Assembly (NCBI GenBank): GCA_933228895.1
Contig: OW121846.1
Coordinates: 146,028,746-146,092,745, forward strand
DNA length: 64,000 nt
Source: Platycnemis pennipes
Lineage: Eukaryota; Arthropoda; Insecta; Odonata; Platycnemididae
Reading direction: 5' to 3'
A program made the position numbers and the translations under genes. This document shows positions 38,901-50,900 of the stretch, piece after piece. The notes beneath the pieces were generated by a model. It was given only the letters and a program-made list of their open reading frames with translations. It did not search any database and was not told the origin of the DNA. Position 1 is the first letter of the stretch; every line of letters begins with the position of its first letter.

Positions 38901-41900
38901 CATCAATTTGTGGAACATTCAACTGTGAATCTTATTAGTACAGTTGAGCATCTTTAATCCGGCACAGTCGGGACCGAAGTGATGCCGGATTAGGGATTTT
39001 GCCGGACTATGCATGGCAACTAGTCTATTTCTGACGTCCGGGATGTTTTCATTGAAAGGAGTCAATTATTTATAACAAAATATATTTGTTTGTCATTTAC
39101 TGAACATTATTGTAAAAAGAGTTAATGAGAATAACCAGAAAGAAATGGTTTCTTAATACACAAAGTTATTATTTAAAATTATCGAAGTTGCGGAGTGAGT
39201 GAAAATAACGGAATCGAAGAATTGTGCATATTGCTGCACATATAAAAGTTTCATATTGTTATTGGAAATGGGCATAAAAATTGATATTTCTTACGCTGTA
39301 ATTTGCGTAACATAATTTCCTACCGCGCTCGATTTGTTATCAGCTGATTCAGCGCGATGCCAACGCGTGAGTGTTGTGTGTACGCCCATCACTACGTCGC
39401 CGCGGGCGACCGGACTGGATTATTCTTTAAAGAACATCATCAAGAGTAGTCTTCCTTCAACAATTTCAGGCTGATCATCGTCATCCCCACTCGGATTTAT
39501 TGTTATTAATATCATTTCAATGATTTCATCATCTATGATATGTTGTGTGGTAAGAATATCGTGGCCGCTAACTATCCTTTCGTCTAAATTTACCAATTCC
39601 ATTTCCTTTAATTCAGGGTTATTGATGATGTTTGCAAACTCCATCATCATATTTATATCCTCAGAAACATGAAATTTTTTAAATCCCCAATTATTCCGTC
39701 TATATCAAACCTTAAAGCAGTCCACAATTTAAACCATGCATGTTTTTAGAACGGACGGTGAAATGCTATTGCCTGCACGTGAAATTTCCCGAATCACGTC
39801 TTTTGGATTGATCAGGTCTATTTCTAAAAGTTTATCCTACTCCATTAGCATACGGCCAGAAATAGTAACTAAGCCCTTCACTTCGACGCAATCGAAACCA
39901 GGCTATCTAAATCAGCACTTAAATCTTCTTTCATAGTTTTCCTCTCTGTTATCTACTGCTTCGTGTCACTTTAACAGTAAAATGTTGATGATTTCTCTCT
40001 TTCAGCTTCTTAAAGTGCTATATTGTTGAAGATCGCACGTAGTATGTTGCAGTCAAATGCTTTACTGATGCAACGGCATCAAGCTTTTTCACAACTTGCA
40101 CTTTTTCTGCGATGGTTAACGTTTTGTGCTGTTGCCACAACTGTATGGATGAGACATGTTTTGCGTGAAATATTAGAATATAACCAATAATTTTATCAAA
40201 GTACGTCTAATGGTGAATCAAAAATGCGCGCGCCATTGAAAGTGGACGATCTGTAAATTAGTCGTATTCCGTCTCGGCGATGTAATCAAATTTATATGGT
40301 TACATCAAGTTCCAGAATAATTCCAGTGTAGGCGAAGTACCAGAAATTAATATGTATAAATTATTCTGATTCTTGAAATAGGAAAATTAACGTTAAGAAT
40401 AGTATCTCGGTATTAATATAAGAATAATATCTCGTCAGGTTATGAAGCAATGTTCCGGTTAAAAACGTTTCGCCATTTTCCACTAAGTACCAGATAGTAT
40501 TGGCACAATTGCCGGATTATAGGTGCTCCCGGATTAGGGGTTCCCGGATTAAGGGTGCTCAACTGTATTGTCTCTTAGTTTCTTAGTTGTGAATCAGACG
40601 TACAATGCATCCCTTGTGTGATCCTTAATGCAATATTTGCCTAGTAGTGTTAAAATTCATGATCACATGCATTCCACTCATCACAATGAATCCGAGGCTA
40701 TATTGTTCGGAAAATTTTACCTCTCGTTTTTTTAACTTCTGAGACTCAGATCTAGAGGCAGGTGGTGCACAATAGCACGTAGTAAATACATGCAGTTATA
40801 AAAAAATAATACAATGATTATTAGAATGGTAATACAAGTACGATCACACATGTAAACAAAATCTTAAGTAAGATCATCTTCAATTCCCATGCCAATCCCA
40901 TACCAATTCATGAGACAGTATGAAGTGTCCTCCTCCCCTCCCCTCCTTTCATGCTCGACGTAATTATTGAATGGCCCCCATAGCTCCCTCTCGAAGCAAT
41001 TTAGTTTTGTCACAAACCACCTCAAATATGATGTTCCTGAATAAGATGCTGCCGTTGCTAATTGCCTCGTTCGCTGTGGTGCGATTACGTTTTGTTGCTT
41101 TATACAAATATTTGTGCATTTTTGGTTCCCTCTTACAATCTAGCGGTTATAACCACATTGTTAAATTTGTTATTCGCTTCTGAATGTCACTCGTGCCATC
41201 TGAGTTTGATCCAGTCCAAGAACTTGGCTTTGGTTTGTATTTTTCGCGCACCTTAGTGATACTTGTACCAGAGTCCGCCAGTAAATCTGCAATTAACTTT
41301 CCCTTCAAAGCCTTTTCAGTAATCCTCAACTTCCCAGAACTACCACTTAACGCCACCTCTTCCTTGAAGAATTAGACATTGTCAATTTGTAATTTTACTT
41401 AAGGACACGTACACGGCCATGGAAATATGATACACGGCAGATACACGGCCGTGTATATTGTATTTAAAGTGTGTACAATTCGTGTGAGGGCTACCTCCCA
41501 GAGGCCCGTCTGGAAGACTTTACTACAGGATGTGGGTTAGGCCATGGATAGGGAAAGCGATGGGATTGGAAGGTAATAATTGAAAGCTAACAAGCTACTT
41601 GCGAAAAGAAAAAAATATCTGATCACTAAACTGAATCTATTCTGAAGTTGGTAGTGGCACCAACTTCACTATCGACCTTTTTAATTTACCCGATGTACAT
41701 AGTAATTCCGCGACTCTAATAACACCTGTGGAATCCGGAATTGTTTGAATTACACGCCCCATCCTCCATTGAGAATGGGGTGGGTTCGGAACACCTATTA
41801 AGAATAACTCTCAGACTTTAACATTTGGAGACATCAGCGTCCATTTTGCTTGCTGCTGAGGTATGAAAATATTCCTATGGCCACAGATGCCAGAAGTGGC

Positions 41901-44900
41901 GATAAATTTGTTCTATAAGTCGCCACCTGATGGGGAGCGGAGTCTGAGATGTGACCAGGAAATCCTATTAGTGGACGGCCAATCAAAAAATGGGCAGGCG
42001 TTAGGCTGTCCACTAGGGCGGATCGGAAAAATCGATTTTTCGCGGAGAAACTTGGCCCCCTGGAAAAAGTTGTCAAAGTGACTCAAAATGAGGCCAGAAA
42101 AATTTGAAACCTCTAGGTCAACCCTAGACCCTCGCGCCGTGGCCATTTATGGGGAGGGGGGCTGAAAATAGAAAAAGTCATGTTTTTAAAGTGGTTCCCC
42201 ATGGATTTTGCCGAGTTGCGGCCCTTAAGGGCAAAAATTTTGTCCATTTGTACGTATCTGCAGCCGTTAAGCCACAAATTGTCTATTTTGAGTGCGCGAC
42301 CGCGCGTAAGTATGCACCACCCACGCAGCGTCGCGGCGCAACTGTCAGAAGGCCGCTCGCGCGCCTCCTGCCCGGTCGCCGCGAACGCAGCAAAACTCAT
42401 CACGGATGCGTCTTCCGTCGTTGGTCTCATTAATATTGGATAATTAAACAATTTCCAGGGAATAACAATTACGAGGATTATTTGAAATTAATATAACCCT
42501 AAACACTATATTTTTTTTCCTTTCTCGTCGACAGAAACGAATTGACGTTACCGAATTTTAAAGAAGTGATAAAATATTTTTTTTATGTTCTCGACGCATT
42601 GAGATACGAAAGCGCAGGAAGGGAGCCTACGGTTTATCAAGTAGTCTGGTAGCGAAAAAAGTGTCCGAACTATGGAGGCGCACCTCTATTCCAATCATTC
42701 CGGAACATGGTGTGATTAAAATGATTATACGGTACCATACGACGTACTACGGCTTAAGAAAAATGCAAGCAAGCATAGGTGCCGAAGGTGAGGAAGGTGC
42801 CAAATCGACAGAAAAATTAATATATTTTTAATGAATCCCAGAAACTATGTGATATTTGTGCGTGTCAGAGCTAAAGAATTAGCGAGTGTAAATTTAGAAA
42901 GAGGATAAAGTTCTCTCAAATGAAACACCATTTTTAAGGGATCATAGGACAAAACAAAAGATGGTATCCGATGGATTGGATGCCTCAGAAAGTCGACGAT
43001 TAAAGAAAAACCTCAGAAGAGGATCGTCGGAGAGCGTCGACTCAAAATCTTTCACTCTTGAAGAGGTAAAAAGTGAACATCAAGAATTTTTTCTGCTACA
43101 TCTTGATAAAACTCAACCGACTTGAACCTCAATGTTCCTCATACGATTAGGAATGAAAATCAATCAAAACCTCCTTCGGGGCAAAGGCGTCTTCAATTGC
43201 CAACTGTGGCGGAGGTATGTGCAATAACCACCTTCGGGGTAAGCGTCTTTAATTGCCAACTGTGACGGAGGTATGTACACGTACCGGTGACGTGTCCCTC
43301 AGAGCAGCAGCAATGATTGTCAGCGCAACTGTAACCGACGTAAAGCTCAAAACTCCGGAAGACAGGTGAAAGGTAGTGGACCGGCATTTGTTACGAATAC
43401 AGAAAAAGAAGATGCTAGATTCAGTAAAAGCAAAGACTGTTTGTTGAAGAGCCAGGCTCCCAATTTTACAGTTTTGTCTCCCCCACAGGAGGATCTGCAA
43501 GAAAAATCATACCTGCAATTCTTGATTTTTTTGCGAAAGAAAATATTGAACTTTCAAATTTAAAAGTGATTGGATGCGATGGCGCCAAAGTGAATACAGG
43601 TCAGGATGGAAGCATCATCCGTTTGCTGGAAGCAAAACTCCAACGTCCGTTAGAGTGGTCCATTTGCCAATTACACTTGATTGACTTAACACTGCGGCAG
43701 TTGATAGAAACATTAGACGGGCAGACTAAGGGTCCAAATTTGTTTGCAAGACCTATTGCCTCCACCCGTCTAGACTGCCACACGCTTGATATCATACGAT
43801 TGGAGCCAGTTCCAATAAAATTGTCCCACGAAGAAGACTTGAGATTGCTGAGCAGTGACCAGCAGTATCTTTGGGTAATTTCTAATGCTGTCCAAAGGAT
43901 TTCGCTTGGAAAATTTGGCCAGATAAACTCCAAAAAATGTGGCTCATTCTCGTTAGGTCACTACGGCCAGCCGACAATTGACATACGTGTCCAGTGAAAA
44001 TTCATGCGCTAATTAATAAAATCTATTGCCATTCAAAAAGTATACGCACCTGTCTGCAGTTTTCAGTGAAAAAGACCATTATATACACGACGGTGCTGTA
44101 AATTTATGGAAATTATTATATTGATCAAGAGATCTACCAGTAGATCTTAAAAGTCATTGATCCTGTTATTCAGAGAAACGGTTTTCTCGGGCACTCAGAA
44201 AATTTACTCCTCCCAATGATTGCTGAAAATGGAGAGGAAGTGTGAAGAGATGCGTGGAAAATAATCTTAGAGGCATGAAGAAATACGCGTGCGACGAAAA
44301 TCCAAGAACTTTTGAGTTAACAGATTTTAAATTTGATTTAGAATACTACAAGCAGCTGATAAAATGCGACGAGAACACCGACTCGTGCTCTATCACATCT
44401 CACGACTGAAGCAATTCGAGAATTACTTGAGTAATGCTCAACAGTGGAACACAATTGTCCTTGTCACACGCAAGCTTTTGAAATATTTGTAAAAGAGGTA
44501 ACCCAAGCTTCATTGGCATCCGCAACAACGAGAGACAACAAGAAATACTGAAAATACTAGAAAGCAAAACCAAAATGTCAACCTTCAAAACCTAGTCTCA
44601 GATCATGCTGTGATACAGTAAGTTTTACATTTACCTGCTTGACTTCAAAAATAAAAACATCGATAATGACCTTTAGTGTTCAATGAAAATAAAGTTTAAA
44701 GACGAATATTTGCACACAGATAAACCGTCTGGTACTACAACAGGACCACTTTCTTATTTTTTCGATAGCATATAATCTGATATAGGAAATGCGTTCCTCT
44801 ATTCTATGAATGGATGTTTGGGCGGTGGAGTTCATAGTGCAGGTACCTCAACGTGGTGAGCTATGGTAACTACTTCAATTATTTTTGCATTCTTTCTCCA

Positions 44901-47900
44901 TACTGAAATATAATAGTACAAGTAGGCTAAAAATCGGGAAGTGTTTCTTTACCTGAATGATGACGGTGTGTTGTAGTAATTTCAAATAATCCTTCCGTAA
45001 TTGTTATTCCCTGGAAATTGTTTAATTATCCAATATTAATGAGACCAACGACGGAAGACGCATCCGTGATGAGTTTTGCTGCGTTCGCGGCGACCGGGCA
45101 GGAGGCACGAGAGCAGCCTTCTGACAGTTGCGCCGCGACGCTGCGTGGGTGGTGCATAATTACGTGCGGTCGCGCACTCAAAATAGACAATTTGTGGCTT
45201 AACGGCTGTAGATACGTACAAATGGACGAATGAATGAATTTTTGCCCTTAAGGGCCGCAACTCGGCAAAATCCATGGGGAACCCCTTTAAAAACATGACT
45301 TTTCTATTTTCAGCCCCCCTCTCCATAAATGGCCACGGCGCGAGGGTCTAGGCTTAACCTAGAGGTTTCAAATTTTTCTGGCCTCATTTTGAGTCACTTT
45401 GACAACTTTTTCCAGAGGGCCAAGTTTCTCTGCGAAAAATTGATTTTTCCGATCCGCCCTACTGTCCACCTCCGAGGGATCCGATGAAATTGGAGTCAAT
45501 GGTCAAGAGTTCAAAACCACTTCAACCTTACAAAATAATGTCCCGAATCCCTCGAAATTTAGAGAATGGCCACGAAGAAATCGGTGTAAATGGTACTTGA
45601 CTGATTTCATCCCCGCTTCCCAGAGTTTGCCAAAATGTGGCGCAGGAGGAGGAGGAGGAGGGTTGTACTTCCATTGAAGACCTGACGCAGGAGCTGTGGA
45701 AGACAGGGCTTCTTTAGGAGGAGCGGATCTAATCAAATGGTACAAATCTGTTAAACATCTATCTCCCCCCACAAATTTGGTGCCGCAATCAGAATGGATT
45801 ATATGCGGAGTTCCTCAGCGTGCAATGAATCGCTGAAAGGCTGCAATAAATGTGGATAGCAATGTCACCAACTCCAGATGCACTGCCTTCGAAACAAAAC
45901 GAATAAACAAGGATAAGTAGGCCTTTCCCAAGGATGCATTCCTCTGGTTACTTAGTTTCTAAGAGAATAGGCTGCCATAATCCGTTCCCACGTAAGAAAA
46001 TGCAGGTTGTGGCACAACTCTGGCAGTTGGGAGATCCGACATGATTAGCTGCAAAGTTGCTCCATGGTAGCGTGCACAAATGGCACATTTTAGTATCTCC
46101 GATTTAATGAGGGTCCAAACTGACATAATCCAGAACTTAGAACAAAACACTTACCTTTTTGTAACTGGGCTGAAATTTCATGAAATCTATGATCACCGAC
46201 ATGGGAATTCACCATTTCAGGATCGCCATTTCCATAGGAAATAGTTGCTATATTATATTTTACGACCTTTTATGACAAAAAATGTATGACGTAAGTAATA
46301 TTTTTAGAGCGCTGTCTTAAATAAATACCAAAAAAGCTTTAAAACTGTGCCAAACACAATAGAAGTTAGAAGAAATAAAAGTAAAATATTTGTCCAAAGT
46401 ATTAAATTCTTGCGATTTTTGACCCGACCAGATTTTGACTCGAGATTTGAAAAAACCCGACCAAAGGTGGGGTCTGGACAATGACCGGATCCGAAAATTT
46501 TGGGGCCCTGTCGACCCCTAGCTTCCATGGTCTCATGTCTCTCATTTTCTTGAAAGAAGTTCCTTGGTCAACTGCGTTGATGTTTCAAAATTGCCTCTAA
46601 TAACATGGTAGGTAGCCTTGTTATCACCTAAATCCTATTATTATTGAATTTCTGAAATTAGTCGATAGGACATTCTTTCATCAAAAAATGGGGTAAACAG
46701 AATCAGGCTTATGTCAATAAATGCTCCTTTTTGATTTCATTATCAAAGGGACACCAAAAAATGGTAAATAAAAATCATCAAAATGGGTGTTTAAAAATGA
46801 AAAATACGGTAAATCGTTTTAAATAGGTAAAAGCTGCTTTTAATGTTGGGAAAAAGGAGTCTTAAAGGAAGGTTTTTTTTTAAATATTATTAATAAAGAC
46901 TTCATACCGTTGTGAACAAAGAGTTAATAGTACACCCGTCCACAATAAAATGTTACCACCTCGGAGGCCGAAATTTTCTAAGTCCCTAGTTGAAGGAGAT
47001 TTGACAACACTGTCCCTTGGCGCAGAGTTTAAATGCCCAGAGCTCTAGCTGCTCTCGCCATTTATTGGGGGTACCCTTCCCTCGAGAACAATTCCCTTTT
47101 CGCCCTTTCTCAAGTGAACAGCAGACCGCCTTGACCCACGACCACGATATTTGCCACCCATCCTGATCTATAATGAATCCTAAATACTCAAGTTGTTTCG
47201 CAAAGAAATTACATTTCTCTTTTTTAACAGTAAACCCGTTTAAGGAAAGGCGTTAACATACTTCCCTAAGCCTACTAACATGGGTTTTTTTGTCTGAAGC
47301 AGAGATTAGAATATCATCTAAATATGATACAACACCAGGGATACCCTGAAGAGTTTGTTCAATTTTTTGCTGGAAAATACTCTGTCCACTACTGATACCA
47401 TATAGCATTCGCTTATAGGAAAACAGTCCTTTATGAGTAGATATGGTGCACAGTTTTTGTGAAGCTGTGTCTAACCTCAGCTGCATATAGGCCTGACTTA
47501 AATCTATCTTACTATAAAATTCACTGAACAGATCTTCAATTCTGGGTAGCGGATAACGTTTTACATGTAGGTCCTTGTTTAAACTTATACGATAATCACC
47601 ACAAACTCTGATGGAACCATCCCTTTTTATTACGGGAACTATAGGGGTAGCGTACTCACAACTATTGACAGGACACAAGATATCCGCATCTACTAACCGT
47701 TGAAGTTCGGCTTCGACTTTAGCTTTAAGTGAAAAAGGTAATGGCCTTGGTTTAACATACTTAGGCGTAACATTGGGTTTTAGAACAAGTTTAACTGAAT
47801 CACCTGTGTAACAACCCAGCTTATCAGAGAATACATTAGGAAATTCCTGGTACAATTCCATAACAATGTCATTAACACTTTTGGTATTTTTAGTTTCACC

Positions 47901-50900
47901 CCTTTCTGACAGAACAGAATTTGTTTCCATTGGAATATTGACTGTGATTTGCAACTGCTGAATCCAGTCTCGCCCCATTAAAGGATTGGCTCCCCTTCTA
48001 ATAACAAATAAATCTAAATTCCTTGAAACATTTTTGTGATTAACTAACACATTAATTTTACCCATTGGTTTGAATTGATCATTTGTATACAAGCTCAATA
48101 CCAAATCAGTCGGTTGTAAAGGCAAATGGCCTAAGTGCAATTTGTAAAAGCCTTCGGATATGACTGAAACACAAGCACCACTGTCCACTTCAAAACACAT
48201 TTGTTTATTTTCAACATTCAAATTAACCTTAATTGCCTCTACTTTCATTCTGTTGACAGCTATCACAGGTTCCTTAATGTTAAACATTGGACTTAAATCA
48301 AAATCAAAATCATCACTAGGGTTAAGCTCATCGTTTACTTGACTTTCTTCCACATAATTTTGCCTATTCATACCACGCTTTAACTCCTTCCGTTGTGAAC
48401 CAACCTGCTGAAAATTATGCCTACCCTTAGTATTGACATAATTAGGCTTGGAACCACTTGGAACAGACTTACTTGCATATTTGGCCTGACAGATTTTTTC
48501 TAAATGGCCTATTTTATGACAAAAATTACAACTGTAATTTCTGAAATTGCACTCTTTGATTATGTGACCCACTTTACCACAGCAGTAACACAATACATCA
48601 CTTGACACTCCTCCTCCCATTCCGAAGTCGTGAGGTCCATGTGGCTGGCTCCTGTGCTGCGTTGACCGGTTGTAGCCCTTGTTAATGCTGTGTAGACGCC
48701 CTGTACTGCCGCTGCCCTGCGCAGTCAACGTCGCCGTATCTCTGTCTGCGGTCTCCATAGTTGTAGTGATCTGTGCTGCCTTCTCGTAGGTTAAGTCTGG
48801 TTCCCCCAATAGACGTTTCTTGATGGCTTCATTTTTCACCCCACTAACAATCCTATCCCTCAGATAGTCGGGTAACTTGTCATTGAACTCACAATTTACA
48901 GATAATTGCTTCAATTGTACAATGTACTGCACCACAGTCTCATGCTCGTGCTGGTTGCGGAGACTAAATTTGTACCGTTCGGCAATGAAAGAAGGTTTGG
49001 GAGATAGATGCCCTCCCACCATTTTCACAATAGCGCTGTAAGTCTTTGTTGAAGGTTTGTCTGGCGAGCATAGATTCTTGAGTAAATTGTAAGTTTTTAC
49101 ACCTACTAAAGTCAAGAGCATAGATAGTTTCTTCGCCTCCTTAATTTCATTACAATCACAAAACAGCTCAAACCTTTCGATATATGTTTCCCAAGTTTCT
49201 TCCGAATTATCAAATGGCCCAACATTTCCTAATATTGCCGCCATGTCATTTAGCACGTTACCGAACAAGAGTTCAATAAGATGGAGTTATGCCGCCCGGA
49301 TGTTATGTACCGTACTACATAACCCGTACTTGCCAATTTCGCTTCATTGAAATACACCTTACTGTACTCCACAACGCATTTCGCTGACTCGGGACGTAAT
49401 GTACTTTACTACACACGCCTGCAAAATTACTTTGCCCAACTCGTCAACTGGGACGAGATCTCACGCGACATTAGCCAGAATACCTCGTCGCCACTGTGAT
49501 GTCGCTCCATTACCCAACCAAGTACTTGTCTACAAGAATTATAATACACAGGACTTATCAGGATCACACTTTATTGAGAACTGCTGAGAACTGCCCACGC
49601 CACAACAACCATCACAGACGACAAAAGACAGTCGAAATTAACATGGTGCTAAGTGACATCTATTGGTCACTTGCACTAAGCATTAGTACAATTAATTAGA
49701 ACTTAATACATTACAACTAAGTCACCAATTAACTTAGATTCATCCAACGTTCATGTCGCAGAGCGTAGGTGTGAAGAAAGTCTTAGGAAGGTGTAAACAG
49801 AAAGCCTTAGTTTTATTATTCCGTAATTTTTTTCAATTGATCACTGCTTCAACTGCTCGTGTATTACGTCTAAATGAAATTAGATCAGCTGCTAGTATGA
49901 TCTTTAGTATTTGTAATTCTTGAACACCTGGAATATTATTTAAAAGCCATTAATTTATGATAATCAATAGCTATCGTCTTATGTGGGCCGAGATTCTTAC
50001 AAAGGAGAAGTATCTAAGTTTTTCCAGCCTCATTACATAATTCTCTAAAAGAGAGTTGCATAGAACGGCATAATCAGAGAAGCCTTTGAGCCCTTAGCCG
50101 ATACCCTACTTTCGGAAATAATTCTGATACGTTCAGAAGTCGGTCGGTATATTTTTTCACCCTCAGAAACATTCCCGACACGTTTTATGATACCCACAAC
50201 CCCGAACAGTAAGCAGGTGGTGAAAATAGAATCAAGCAATCACAACAAAAAAAAACTCATCCGGGAATGAACCACAGATCTACAAATGTGCTGTTATGTG
50301 CACTATTCCAAGCAAGGTTTGAATTTGGGCAGGCTCTCCATTTCTTGACATTTCCACCTTCCGCTATCTAAATAGTGTATTGGAGAAAAAGGGGTATAGC
50401 AGCATTGATGACAGAAGGAAAATTGTATTGGCAAGATAAGCTTTTAGTCGTAGACGTGAACTGTTGACAGGGGTGTTAAGCAGGGAAGTAATTAAAATAC
50501 TAGTGTAGAGTTTGATATGGAGCGTGGCACTATATGACGCCTAAACATAGGCTTCATGAAACGAAGATGGAAATATACTCAGAGCTTTTAAGATGCGAGT
50601 ATGTAGAAGGATGGAGAAATTAAATTGGGTCCAGAGGAGGACAAATGATGAAGTATTAGAAATGGTAGGAGTGGAAATAATTTTGATTGATGAATAGAGA
50701 AGATAAAAAGGGCTAGGGTGAATTGAAATATGTGATTGAGTGAAGGATATTGGTTAAACGGGGTAGAGTGAGGCGAAGAACGGGTAGCTTGGATAAAATG
50801 ATGGGAGGTATGAGGGGCTGAAGAGGGACAGTGTGTGGAACCAAAACTAATGATAATAATGATTCTCATCACTGCAATCACATCACGTGAACTTTACACT

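Larger units (their letters stand above)
38689..41497. mobile_element. CAGGGTG-type DNA element, copy A, split by a pogo-type insertion and truncated
   Basis: It starts CAGGGTGGCGATCGTCTGGG and, outside the insertion, matches copy B (56141-57452): 40590-41497 aligns with 56284-57214, including the shared AAAATTCATGATCAC and the TACACGGCC repeats. It ends abruptly at GTGTGAGGGCT (41497), where BEL/Pao sequence begins. The minus strand 41356-41150 holds a frame with GKLRITEKALKGKL that is partly kept in copy B, so it may be a transposase exon. Confidence 0.65.
41498..46150 (-). mobile_element. BEL/Pao LTR retroelement pol remnant, split by a hAT element
   Basis: Two blocks on the minus strand belong to one pol: integrase (46150-45462) and pol C-terminus (42013-41640). 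The hAT element 42014-45461 sits between them with an 8-bp duplication CTGTCCAC. Removing it and one copy of the duplication leaves the pol frame continuous. The upstream gag, protease and RT and both LTRs are not seen. Confidence 0.8.
46965..49715 (-). mobile_element. Gypsy retrotransposon (5' part), minus strand
   Basis: From right to left: an LTR-like segment (49495-49715), a primer-binding-like site, a leader, and a 671-codon gag-pol frame (49268-47253) that ends within RT. RNase H, integrase and the other LTR are missing, so the element is truncated on its 3' side near 47050. It differs clearly from the env-bearing provirus at 27430-32904. Confidence 0.8.

Noticed and set aside
42113..45326. 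Open frames in both arms of the hAT element
   Set aside because: They are inverted copies of the long terminal repeat read on each strand, with no recognised domain, so they are not counted as genes.
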